From: Euperipatoides rowelli
Lineage: Eukaryota > Onychophora > Udeonychophora > Euonychophora > Peripatopsidae
Length of the DNA stretch: 15,380 bases
Assembly: GCA_003024985.2 (NCBI GenBank)
Contig: PXIH01S0009904.1
Direction: 5' to 3' (one strand)
The position numbers and the translations under genes are program-made. Shown here in pieces: positions 8,701 through 15,380 of the stretch (position 1 is the first letter of the stretch; every line of letters begins with the position of its first letter). The notes beneath the pieces are model-generated. The model did no database searches and was not told where the DNA came from. It saw only the letters and a list, made by a program, of their open reading frames with translations.

Positions 8701-11700
8701 ATGAGCATATTTAAAGCGCAATATTGCTTAAATAGCTAAATTGTAATCACTAAATCTAATTTACTGGCTAGACAACTAATAAATATACTTTATATAAAAA
8801 ACATATTTCTCAGACAAAAAAAAAAATACGTGGCAAATTCATCTTGAAAGTTTTTTTTATTATACTGTACTACATTTCTTTAGAAAAATCATTTTTTTCT
8901 TGTAGTATTTAAACGTTCGTTTTTATTTCTTCCAGATTGTGATTACCATATAACAGCTGTACTATCAAGAATTATTGTGAGTACAATATGCAATCAAAAA
9001 TAGTAATGTGTAAAGTTTTACATTTGTAATATTTTGCATGAATGGTGTTTTTTAGTATAGGGAGAATGTTATATTTCTAAGTCTCGACACCATTTGCTTC
9101 ATTTGATGAGCAAAATTAAATATAGTATGTTGATTTACATCCTTTTCGATTGTTTACTCATTTTTAATCAAACATGAAAATGTTTAATTTTAATATATGA
9201 TAAAACGTTAGTAAATTTTGTATAGAAACATCGCATGTTCTTGCACAGTCATTCATTATATTCTTTGTATTTCAGAAATCTTTAAGAGTGTGCTGTATTT
9301 TCAATAAGGCACTATTCTTCAAATGTGGAATTATTTATTTAAATATTTAACCCCACAAACCTAATTATTTTAAAAGAAAAAGCAAAGCAGATATGATTAT
9401 GAATGAAGGAAAACACCGACCCCATCTTGTTATGATGTCATAATGCTGATTTTTTTTTAGTCAACAAATAAATGTCGAGATTTAGAAATTAATTTCATCT
9501 AAAAAAGCAAATATTGTACCATAGCCTATACATTGATTGTTCAAATTCAATCAATATTTTATAAATTTGAAACTGTGATATGCTTTATTATTCTCATCGG
9601 TGATTTTATTTTCAATATATTTTAAATTTCCATTTTTTTCTGTTAATGTTACTTTGCGTTATTTAAATTTCTACTACCTTGCTTTAGTCATTTTTCATTT
9701 ATTAGCAGTTTATTATTATTTTTATAATAACCTGAGTGACAGGTTTCCTTGTTCCTTATATTTTTATTTTGATATTTTTTTTACCTTTGCCAGGGTTTAA
9801 GTTGCCACTAGAACATTAGCCAAATGCTACTAAATCTAAGATTTTGCTACTTTTTGGCTCAGCATAATTAGCCAAAATGTTATTTATGTATTTTAAATAC
9901 TACTTTAATAATGTGAATTTCAGGATTAAAATTTATTGGCTATAAACATCATATTTTTTCTAAAATTTGTCACAATAATTAGCCAAATGGCTAATTATAT
10001 TTTTTTGCTTAGCTTAAAGTGGTATATGAATGTCTATTTCAACTTCATTGATTTATGTGTATTTTTGTAAAAAAAAAATGTTTGTTTAATTAGTCAATTT
10101 GTTATATTTAGTCCATAAATGCATCAAAATTCGACTTTTATACCAATATGTATCAAAATATCAAACTGGCAAGTGACGGCACGTCTATAAATTTGCCAGA
10201 AAAATCTTGCGTGGATTCCAGTAAGTGGGTCAGACTAGATGCCGTTTCCAACTTTCCTTCACAGACCAATCAGAATGTAGATCAGTGTTTCAGAAGCCTG
10301 CTTTTTTTTTTTTTTTGTAGTTAGTTGTTTTTATAAAGGCAACTCAAAACAAACACAAGGAGGCTGAAAATAAACCTTTAACAGTTTTTATTTGTGTTAA
10401 AAATATCTCTAAGAATGTTCAAGAAATATTATTAAAAACTTTGGAAATAATACAGTAGTTAACAATTTGATTATTGCATAAAGTTAATAACGTACAAAAG
10501 CTTTCCGGTATAAGGAGTTTTTTTGTTTTTTTTACCTAAAATTGATTTCAACTTCAATCCTAAGAATTATTTCAAAATTTTATGGATTTTATATTGTTGT
10601 GAAGAAAGTAACTTTTTCTCTGTTTTTTTTTTTTTTCCTTCAAAACAGTAACATAATGAAGTTAAACTAGTGTCTGAATCCCAGATATGCATTTTTCTCC
10701 AGCCCAAAACCAGCGAGATTTTATCCTTTGGCTACGGCAATTTTGCGTCATAGGCAATATTTTATTTTTTATAAACGTAGTACAAACTTGTCGAATGTTT
10801 ATATGTTTTGGATAAAATATTTGAATTTGATTAATTAAACTAATATTTTTAGGTAAAAATAAACATTAAATCAATTAAAAAATGTTTTTTTTTAAATCAT
10901 TGATAAACCACTTTAATCACTTCTTTCACATATTACTGTAATTGCTTTTTGTAAATAAAAATGAAATTTCAAATAAATGATAATAAATTGACCACCTACA
11001 GTTAAGGTGTCACTTATAATAATCCATTTATGAGGAATCTGGGAACTGATAACTATGAAACTGTAATTTATATAATGTCCAATTTTCCCCTCCTAGTCCT
11101 TTCTCCCATAAGAACAATGAGAAACAAAAAAGTTAATTCTGATCTTTTGCATTGGCATATAGAAATATAATTTTACCCATGATGACATCCTACAAAAGCA
11201 TTTTTATAAAAATATCTATTCTAAAAGCAGCTTTTCTTAATGCATTTAAAGAGGTGGGGAAATTGATTCTAACATTTTTTTTTCAAAATCTTGAATCTTG
11301 TGAGTTAAAATCTGTGTCATGTTACAGTATGTTTGAGATTATTGTACGGTAAGTATTCTAGAAATGTAGGAATCGTGTCATTTTTGTTGGCGCTGCTCCT
11401 TTTCCTGCCCATTTTCAAAAGAATGAGAGTTGAATAAGGGCCAGATAAAATTTTGTTGAAGTCATTTTATAATTTATTTGTTAGGATATGTGAAAAAAAA
11501 AAGTTAATAATAGTCAAGATTGCTCCACACACGCAGCTGATTGGTACTGTGCGACCACTGAATACACCCTCTGAAGAGAACTGTCTGAGTTGAAGTATCG
11601 GAATTGGCGTTCAGGACACCTGATACTCCCATGTCAGGTGGAGGCTGGTGATGGTTCCCTTTCATCTGACAGTGTTATGTGCTTCTAATGGTGCTCCTCT

Positions 11701-13911
11701 GGGTGGGTTGTCCTTAGATCTCTAATTATGGAAGATCAAATCCACTGAGAGGGTGTCTGCAGTCAAAAGGAAACACAACAATCCTCAAATCCCTAAGCCA
11801 AACACTCCTTTTGTTTTTGTAAAAGGAAAATTGCCAAATTAGTATTAAATATGGTATGATAGCTAAAAAATAATATAACTGCAATATTATAATATAATTA
11901 CAATATTGTAAAAAAAAAAATATTATAATCTAAGAAGAAGAAAAGTAATATAAATATTTTAAATCCTTTCTTATGTAGTCATTTTTATCAATGGAAAAAT
12001 CAGATTATATTGTCAGCAACAGATGGATAAACCTTGAATTTTAGGTGGCATGTATATGAATTTGGCCATTTTAATGAGAATAATCCTTAGTTTGCTACTT
12101 CATTAATAATCCCTTGATTAAAATTTCAACTTTATAAACTTTGAATATTCTAAACACTATGTCAAAAATAAAAATACAATATATGTTAAATATTTACATT
12201 TTGAGTCTAATGAACGTATATTTCCTTTACATAATTCAGGAACGAGATGTCAGTCGGTCACCAGTTGCATCTCCACGATCTTCAGATCGAGCTTTTCCTG
12301 AGGTCTTGTCTCGTACAAATGTCTTGCCGTCACCGGTAAGTTCAATTAACAATGTGTTTTTTTAACAAAACTGCAGTAGCATAGTCACTGTGTTAGTCCA
12401 GCTCAACTTGTCAAATTTACTAGAAGCCACACATTTCTGTGAACACACTTATATGAAGCATCCCTTACTAATACATAACAAGTTTTATTTTAATTCTAAG
12501 TATTGGAAGAAATAATCAAGTTTAATTATAAAAATTGTTTTCGTTATTTTGTATCCCCATTTTTTCCTTTTTCTAATAAAAAAAAAAAATATAAATGTAT
12601 GGGACTGAAATTAATAATTTGTGATTTAGTGTGTTTTGTTTAAAAATATACACATGTCAAGAGATTCAGTATATTTTTCAATTTGAAATCTTTACCTGCT
12701 TATCTTAGGATTTGCAAGTCTAAGGGTGCTTTTAGAATATTTTATTTTTATTTTAGGAATCTGGAACAAAAGAAAAAAAAAGAAGCTTGTTTTCACAACA
12801 TTTTATCAAATCCAAACAGGATTTTGGAATGAATGCAGGTGGAGATAACAAATCGGAGTTTTATGAAGCCATGCAGGTAGATGAGCTTGCCCATAAACCA
12901 GCTACCAAAATCACTACTTTTGGTAAGTGGACAGGCACATAAACTGTAAATTATATAAAATATTGGTGGTATTTATTGTTGAATTGCTAACTAGGGAATT
13001 GTAGTTTTTGTTCTGATTGAGGTTTTTATAGTTTATGAGAATATGATTTTTGAGTGTTATAGCACATGGGGTGTTGATGAATTTAATATTGAAGTTATCA
13101 AATGAAAGCCAATCAATAGGAATGCACACATGTGTACTAAAAGCCAAATTTTGAGATTAACTGTGATAATTGAAATTGATTGATATAAATGAACATATTG
13201 GGGTAACTCTTGAGGGGCATTACAATCAAGGTGGATCTCTCCTCTAAATCTAATGAAAAAGAAATTTGGAAAAATAATGTTTATAGAGAATAAACGAGTT
13301 AAAATATAATCTTGGAGTGTGTTCAATTTATTAATACTAATGTTCTTTAGATATTATAATGATTTAGTTCAGTAATAATTTATATTGAATTTGGGGTTTT
13401 TTCGACCATATTTGACAATACATATAATTATTAATGTTGAATATCTATTTTGATCCAATAATTTAACACACATTAACCATTCAATTTATAGTATTTTATG
13501 TTGATTGAATACCTTATTCATTACACACATGGATAAAATGGGTCATAACTTTCAAACCCTAAAGTTCGTTTGTAACAGAGATGTTTATTCAACAATAAAT
13601 AGTGTCCCTGTAGTTCCATCTTGTTACAAAGACCTATTCCGACACCTAATCCTTTTCTTTTTGAAATTAAAAATGTAACTTTATTTTTTTCTTCATCTTT
13701 ATTATATTCTATTTGTCAATTCTTTTATTCATATATTTTATTTGTATATTTCAATCAGGTGCTAAGAGTCGTATGATTGATGGTTCTGGCTTGGGGGATA
13801 TTTTGGGGCGAACTGAAGTTGAGAAGATACATATGGAAAATACCTCATTCCTTAGCACTATGTCCGAAGACCAGATCTTGCAAGAACAGGATAAAATGAT
13901 GGCAACCTTAG
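2592..13911 (+). CDS. RPAP1: RPAP1 (RNA polymerase II-associated protein 1), 5' part, six coding exons
   Basis: The joined exons 2592-2736, 4855-4968, 8936-8976, 12240-12335, 12757-12922 and 13759-13911 total 715 nt, giving 238 residues plus one base. Seen: an N-terminus MFRRPKRDEDEDDLFDFQ like the family's M-x-x-RPK...E...DL..FQ start, then HITAVLSRIIERD at residues 91-103, KKRSLFSQHF at 139-148, and the beginning of the RPAP1_N domain at about 207-238 (EVEKIHMEN, EDQILQEQ). All five internal junctions are GT-AG and keep frame. Family knowledge: RPAP1 (yeast Rba50, plant MINIYO) binds RNA polymerase II, acts with RPAP2 and GPN-type GTPases in polymerase assembly and nuclear import, and links polymerase to Mediator. 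Human RPAP1 has about 1,400 residues, so this is roughly the first sixth. The RPAP1_C domain is not in the window. The identification rests on remembered family sequence, not a search. Confidence 0.93.
2737..4854 (+). other. RPAP1: RPAP1 intron 1 (phase 1, 2,118 bp)
   Basis: Bounded by GTAATA and a T-rich acceptor TCTATTTGTAG. Contents: a C6-T-C7 run at 2807-2820, a cluster of TATACAGT/ACTGTATA palindromes (3421-3535), an AAAT tandem near 3960-3975, a small GC-rich palindrome GTGCCC-TG-GGGCAC (4228-4241), and a 90-codon open stretch at 4385-4648 that I do not consider a gene. No further exon was found. Confidence 0.85.
3421..3535. repeat. AT-rich palindrome cluster
   Basis: TATACAGT (3439-3446) and ACTGTATA (3449-3456) form perfect 8-bp arms around TT. 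AATATATAC (3474-3482) and GTATATATT (3491-3499) form perfect 9-bp arms around 8 nt. Further GCAGTATA units follow to about 3527. This looks like an eroded simple repeat or a cruciform-prone patch. Confidence 0.75.
4855..4968 (+). CDS. RPAP1: RPAP1 coding exon 2
   Basis: Enters in phase 1 (G|AT makes Asp49) and encodes residues 50-86, leaving in phase 1 with one base. The peptide runs from VGSNRTHKVRFGFSGDDG to NAEDPEEALD: charged, without recognised motifs, a linker before the conserved core. The acceptor is TTTGTAG and the donor is a perfect GTAAGT. At 114 nt with the same phase at both ends it could be skipped without a frameshift. The frame is open only across the exon, and the residue composition is far from that of the surrounding AT-rich DNA. 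Confidence 0.88.
5488..6082 (+). repeat. Direct repeat pair TAGCATATACAGTAA
   Basis: The 15-mer is identical at 5488-5502 and 6068-6082, exactly 580 bp apart. Weaker likeness continues downstream, both copies reaching CAGATATTTC or CAGAGATATTTC with small gaps. It may mark a local duplication or two copies of a short repeat. The span given covers both copies and the DNA between them. Confidence 0.6.
5727..6134 (+). pseudogene. Decayed coding-like segment with AATAAA and A-run, possible processed pseudogene
   Basis: One reading frame shows protein-like text broken by stops. It runs LSDLIQAITIAEHGMARLKD and following residues to the TAG at 5853-5855, then a 30-residue coiled-coil-like stretch from 5880 (ENDSLEILEKKRAELNETIS), then YGDVDSKES and QKLAQVFDMLNWPESD up to TAA at 6054-6056. 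Internal stops lie at 5853, 5868, 5877, 5970 and 6003. AATAAA follows at 6085-6090 and nine A at 6126-6134, 35 nt later, the spacing of a real poly(A) site. No target-site duplication was found and I do not recognise the protein. It could be a retrocopy, a dead transposon frame or chance. Confidence 0.4.
6148..6880. mobile_element. 733-bp TIR element without transposase
   Basis: The left end starts GGCTGTGTTTTTTAAAAATC and the right end, reverse-complemented, starts GGCTACTATTTTAAAAATC. Both continue into CTTCGAGTTC or CTCCGAGCTC, giving imperfect inverted repeats of about 28 nt (6148-6176 and 6853-6880). Both flanks carry ATA (6145-6147 and 6881-6883), a possible 3-bp (or TA) target-site duplication that would suit a PIF/Harbinger-like or Tc1-like origin. 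The inside is richer in GC than the intron and repeats TTCTCGGAGAA-like units (6174-6184, 6301-6311, 6841-6850) plus an 18-nt unit twice (6179-6196 and 6275-6292, two mismatches). No open frame of useful length was seen. The family is not certain. Confidence 0.7.
7154..7572. mobile_element. Second hAT-like non-autonomous element, GACTCC-rich ends
   Basis: The right end, reverse-complemented, starts CAGGGCAATGGAGTCGGAGT. The left end starts CATGGCTGCGAACGGTA and is more decayed. Inside both ends an A8-9 run is followed by related text (CATTTGACTCCAACTCC on the left, TGCACTGACTCAGAGTCC on the right), so the inverted relation goes beyond the tips. The flanks AGTACAAC (7146-7153) and ATTACAAT (7573-7580) agree at 6 of 8 positions, in keeping with an 8-bp hAT duplication. 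From memory, elements beginning CAGGGCTGTGGAGTCGG are common in animals; I could not check this. A 68-codon open stretch inside has no coding features. Confidence 0.55.
8936..8976 (+). CDS. RPAP1: RPAP1 coding exon 3, 41-nt microexon
   Basis: Two bases complete Asn87 and 13 codons follow (CDYHITAVLSRII, residues 88-100), ending in phase 0. This is the core of the best-conserved N-terminal motif (human DQHITAVLTKIIERD, from memory), and the ERD that completes it is supplied by the next exon 3.3 kb away. The acceptor is TTTCTTCCAG and the donor GTGAGT. At 41 nt, skipping it would shift the frame. The exact fit of phase and motif on both sides makes this tiny exon convincing. Confidence 0.93.
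9815..9997. repeat. TTAGCCAAATG repeat cluster with palindrome
   Basis: ATTAGCCAAATG (9815-9826), AATTAGCCAAAATG (9866-9879) and AATTAGCCAAATGG (from 9977) recur within 180 bp, with TTGGCT in the other orientation at about 9854 and 9940. The last copy is a perfect palindrome, TAATTAGCCA-AA-TGGCTAATTA (9976-9997). It may be the eroded end of a repeat element. Confidence 0.6.
11513..11800. other. GC-richer island of unknown nature
   Basis: About 290 bp stand out from the surrounding DNA by higher GC and mixed, non-repetitive text. On the minus strand a 53-residue frame runs from ATG (plus positions 11663-11665) to TAA (11504-11506), with a composition unlike AT-rich shadow frames (VLFRGCIQWSHSTNQLRVWS near its end); an acceptor-like CACTGTCAG directly precedes its ATG. 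CACCTGA/TCAGGTG (11617-11623 and 11634-11640) forms a hairpin, and ACACCCTC and GAGGGTGT recur as distant inverted copies. It could be a SINE or other retroelement fragment, a structured RNA or an exon of an antisense gene. I recognise none of these. Confidence 0.5.
12240..12335 (+). CDS. RPAP1: RPAP1 coding exon 4
   Basis: Encodes 32 residues (101-132), phase 0 at both ends. It opens with ERD, completing the motif started in the microexon, then becomes serine/proline/arginine-rich (VSRSPVASPRSSDRAFPE), likely a disordered, possibly phosphorylated linker with two SP sites. The acceptor is CATAATTCAG and the donor is GTAAGT. It is symmetric and so could be skipped in frame, though that would remove part of the conserved motif. 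Confidence 0.92.
12336..12756 (+). other. RPAP1: RPAP1 intron 4 (phase 0, 421 bp)
   Basis: The shortest intron in the window, from GTAAGT to TTATTTTAG. It is AT-rich with an A12 run near 12580. I see nothing else in it. Confidence 0.9.
12757..12922 (+). CDS. RPAP1: RPAP1 coding exon 5
   Basis: Encodes residues 133-187, phase 0 in and phase 1 out. The segment KEKKRSLFSQHF (137-148) matches the family's KRS(I/L)F(A/S)Q block, found in the human protein as KRSIFAQEIAARR (from memory). The basic KEKKR stretch might act as a nuclear signal, which is inference. The remainder (GMNAGGDNKSEFYEAMQVDE and on to KITTF) is a hydrophilic linker. The donor is GTAAGT at 12923. Confidence 0.92.
12923..13758 (+). 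other. RPAP1: RPAP1 intron 5 (phase 1, 836 bp)
   Basis: AT-rich, bounded by GTAAGT and TTTCAATCAG. Perfect 9-bp inverted arms TTTGTAACA (13569-13577) and TGTTACAAA (13622-13630) enclose a 44-nt loop. Minus-strand open stretches at 12914-13326 have no coding character. Confidence 0.88.
13759..13911 (+). CDS. RPAP1: RPAP1 coding exon 6, start of the RPAP1_N domain
   Basis: G|GT completes Gly188 and residues 189-238 follow, phase 1 at both ends (153 nt). It runs from AKSRMIDGSGLGDILGRTEV into the RPAP1_N domain, with EKIHMENTSFLSTMSEDQIL and QEQDKMMATL. The human counterpart is [28 protein letters not shown] (recalled in part). The domain normally continues with DPSLVAFL, so the last base G is probably the start of that Asp codon and the exon ends at GTGAAA. 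Reading on into the intron gives 16 residues without resemblance, then a stop. The donor is weaker than the others. Confidence 0.9.
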
Positions 13912-15380
13912 GTGAAACAAATATTGGTGGCATTAATATTTTGAAATTACGCTTTATTTAATACATTTTTTTTAAATGTTTTTTTTTTTTTTTCATGTAT
14001 TTTTTTAAAATGTCTATATTAGAAATGAACGTGTTTTATTTATGTATTAATTCTATGCACCTGTAACATGCTGTGTGAACAATTTTCTTAAAAATAATTC
14101 AGTTTGGACAAAAATTTGTAAGGTTTTTTTTTTTTTTTTTTAATTCAAAGACTGGATTTCAAAATTTGTCCTAAATTAGGTCCAAATAATAAGGGTCTGC
14201 AAGTGAAATTTTTTTTTTTTTTTTTATAAAAAATGACGAAAAATATAAATAAGTGTACAGTAATAGTGTTACTTAGCCAGTTAAAAACTAGATAAATTGA
14301 TTAAAAATTAGCTTAATTATGACAATAATATTTATGCCTTAAAATGAGAACATAGGCTTCCTTCCAACTTTTACGCATTGTGTGTAAAGTGTTTGCATTA
14401 TCCATGATTTTCAAATTTGCTGATGAGTCGCCCTTTTTTATGCTTTTGAACTTTTAATTATTTTTCATATTTCTTTAAAAAATTATTTGAAAAAAAATAC
14501 AGAAAAATGGTTGCAAATATAACATTAACTATAAAAAGACCAATAGTCAGGAGCATGTGTAAATATAGTGAATAAGAGTTGTGAATTGATTTAATGGCAT
14601 TGTAGTAAATAGTGTATAAAGCTTCTCTTGACATTTTTAACGACTTGGCTATGTAGACGTTTTCAGTGCTTTCGTAAGTACAAATTGGCAACACCAGTCT
14701 AAGGATTAAATTAATATAATCTGATTTGCTACATAATTTTATAGTGCCATTTGAATGATTTTATTATTAATGGCACATTTTTATTTATTAGCCTAAAGGT
14801 AACAGCATAACACTATTAAATATTAAGAACTTTTAAGAATGAATTTTTTAAGTCTGCACCAAAGCTAGAAAATTAATATTTTTTTTGTCTTTTAGTATCT
14901 CAAAGGTGGAAAGTTTGCTTATTACCCCATTATGCCATAGTCATTTAAGCATGTATGATGTTAAAATGGGTATTGAATTGGATATTAACTAAAAAAACAT
15001 GAAATCATAACATTGTGCGGATGCTAATAGTAAAATTGGCTCTCTTTATGTACAAAATTTTGATGCCATTTACGATGTACTGTATGTTATTTTGCTTATT
15101 GATTTTCCACTATATTTTTCGTTGGGGCTGAACACGCATGTCGACTTCTTTATACAATATTCCATAAAAATGAAGATAAAAAATATTGTGGTGGTTGCTG
15201 AACAAAAACTTCTGGGATGGTTTGTGAAATTGTTCCAAAAGAAAAATTTGATCTCTTCAATTGCCACTGGTGATTCAAAACTTTGTTCAAATGTGGTAAC
15301 TTTTAATTATTAATTTTCTCTGCTCTAGAAGGATCATTGAGCTGGTAGAAAAACATACTTTGTTGATAAATATTATTAAA
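13912..15380 (+). other. RPAP1: RPAP1 intron 6, 5' part, running off the window
   Basis: AT-rich with T runs near 13978-13994, 14123-14141 and 14209-14225. Acceptor-like sites at about 14895 and 15329 were tested in the required phase. The first gives residues unlike the expected DPSLVAFL continuation and the second hits a stop within seven codons. No exon is called, so the next coding exon lies beyond 15380. Confidence 0.75.

Larger units (their letters stand above)
4969..8935 (+). other. RPAP1: RPAP1 intron 2 (phase 1, 3,967 bp)
   Basis: The longest intron in the window. Left to right it holds a hairpin of AAGCATAAAAA arms (about 5071-5125), a direct repeat of TAGCATATACAGTAA (5488-5502 and 6068-6082), a decayed coding-like segment (5727-6134), a 733-bp TIR element (6148-6880) with an unresolved base at 6362, a hAT-like element (7154-7572), and then plain AT-rich DNA from about 7600 to the acceptor CTTCCAG at 8935. 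Confidence 0.85.
8977..12239 (+). other. RPAP1: RPAP1 intron 3 (phase 0, 3,263 bp)
   Basis: Mostly AT-rich and featureless. It contains a cluster of TTAGCCAAATG motifs with a perfect palindrome (9815-9997), a moderately GC-richer stretch near 10170-10300 without a recognised feature, a T16 run near 10303-10318, and an unidentified GC-richer island (11513-11800). An open stretch at 11152-11352 ends near a donor-like GTAAGT, but its frame does not fit this phase-0 intron. Confidence 0.8.

Noticed and set aside
11152-11352. 66-codon open stretch in intron 3 ending near a GTAAGT donor-like site
   Set aside because: From the nearest acceptor-like AG (11161-11162), the phase-0 reading required by the flanking exons soon reaches TAA. 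The open frame begins with TTG and looks like AT-rich chance sequence.
12914-13326. Two overlapping minus-strand open stretches
   Set aside because: They lie in intron 5 on the non-coding strand and are rich in Ile/Asn/Leu, as expected from AT-rich DNA. The first overlaps the end of RPAP1 exon 5.
13751-13933. 60-codon minus-strand open stretch
   Set aside because: It is the antisense shadow of RPAP1 exon 6, which has clear family homology on the + strand.
13912-13961. Read-through of exon 6 to a stop at 13959-13961 as the real C-terminus
   Set aside because: The RPAP1_N domain is cut mid-motif at exactly this point, and the extra 16 residues do not match its continuation. A GT donor sits at the predicted break.
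14880-15345. Acceptor-like sites TCTTTTAG (about 14895) and CTGCTCTAG (about 15329) as the next RPAP1 exon
   Set aside because: In phase 1 the first gives residues unlike the expected DPSLVAFL continuation, and the second meets TAG after six codons.

Overview
This is an AT-rich (by eye roughly 70% or more A+T) stretch of eukaryotic nuclear DNA, almost certainly from an invertebrate animal. The reasons are GT-AG introns of 0.4-4 kb with pyrimidine-tract acceptors, long poly(A)/poly(T) runs, and several short non-autonomous DNA transposons. No bacterial-style gene, operon, tRNA, rRNA or CRISPR array was seen. The species cannot be named from the sequence.

The only gene I can support is the 5' part of RPAP1 (RNA polymerase II-associated protein 1) on the + strand. 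Six coding exons were assembled by hand: 2592-2736, 4855-4968, 8936-8976, 12240-12335, 12757-12922 and 13759-13911. Every junction keeps frame (intron phases 1, 1, 0, 0, 1, 1). They give the first 238 residues plus one base of the next codon. The start (MFRRPKRDEDEDDLFDFQ) matches the family N-terminus. The middle carries the conserved HITAVLSRIIER core, and the end enters the RPAP1_N domain (EVEKIHMEN ... EDQILQEQ). The rest of the protein, about five sixths if it has the usual ~1,400 residues, lies beyond the right edge. A splice acceptor 23 nt upstream of the ATG means the mature 5' end comes from an unseen upstream exon or from a trans-spliced leader.

Layout: 1-2568 is 5' non-coding DNA with a hAT-type miniature element at 1939-2260 and a 17-base G run. 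2737-4854 is intron 1, with a palindromic AT cluster near 3430-3500. 4969-8935 is intron 2, the most heavily invaded part. It holds a coding-like decayed segment with a polyadenylation signal and A-run (5727-6134, possible processed pseudogene), a 733-bp terminal-inverted-repeat element (6148-6880), and a second hAT-like element (7154-7572). 8977-12239 is intron 3, with a TTAGCCAAATG repeat cluster (9815-9997) and an unusual GC-richer island (11513-11800) that I could not identify. Introns 4 and 5 are short and plain. 13912-15380 is the start of intron 6.

No novel multi-gene system is visible. The points most worth checking are the GC-richer island, the decayed coding-like segment, the 733-bp element with its repeated CTCGGAGAA motifs, the 41-nt microexon carrying the best-conserved RPAP1 motif, and a clear excess of the heptamer TACTGTA/TACAGTA across the window.
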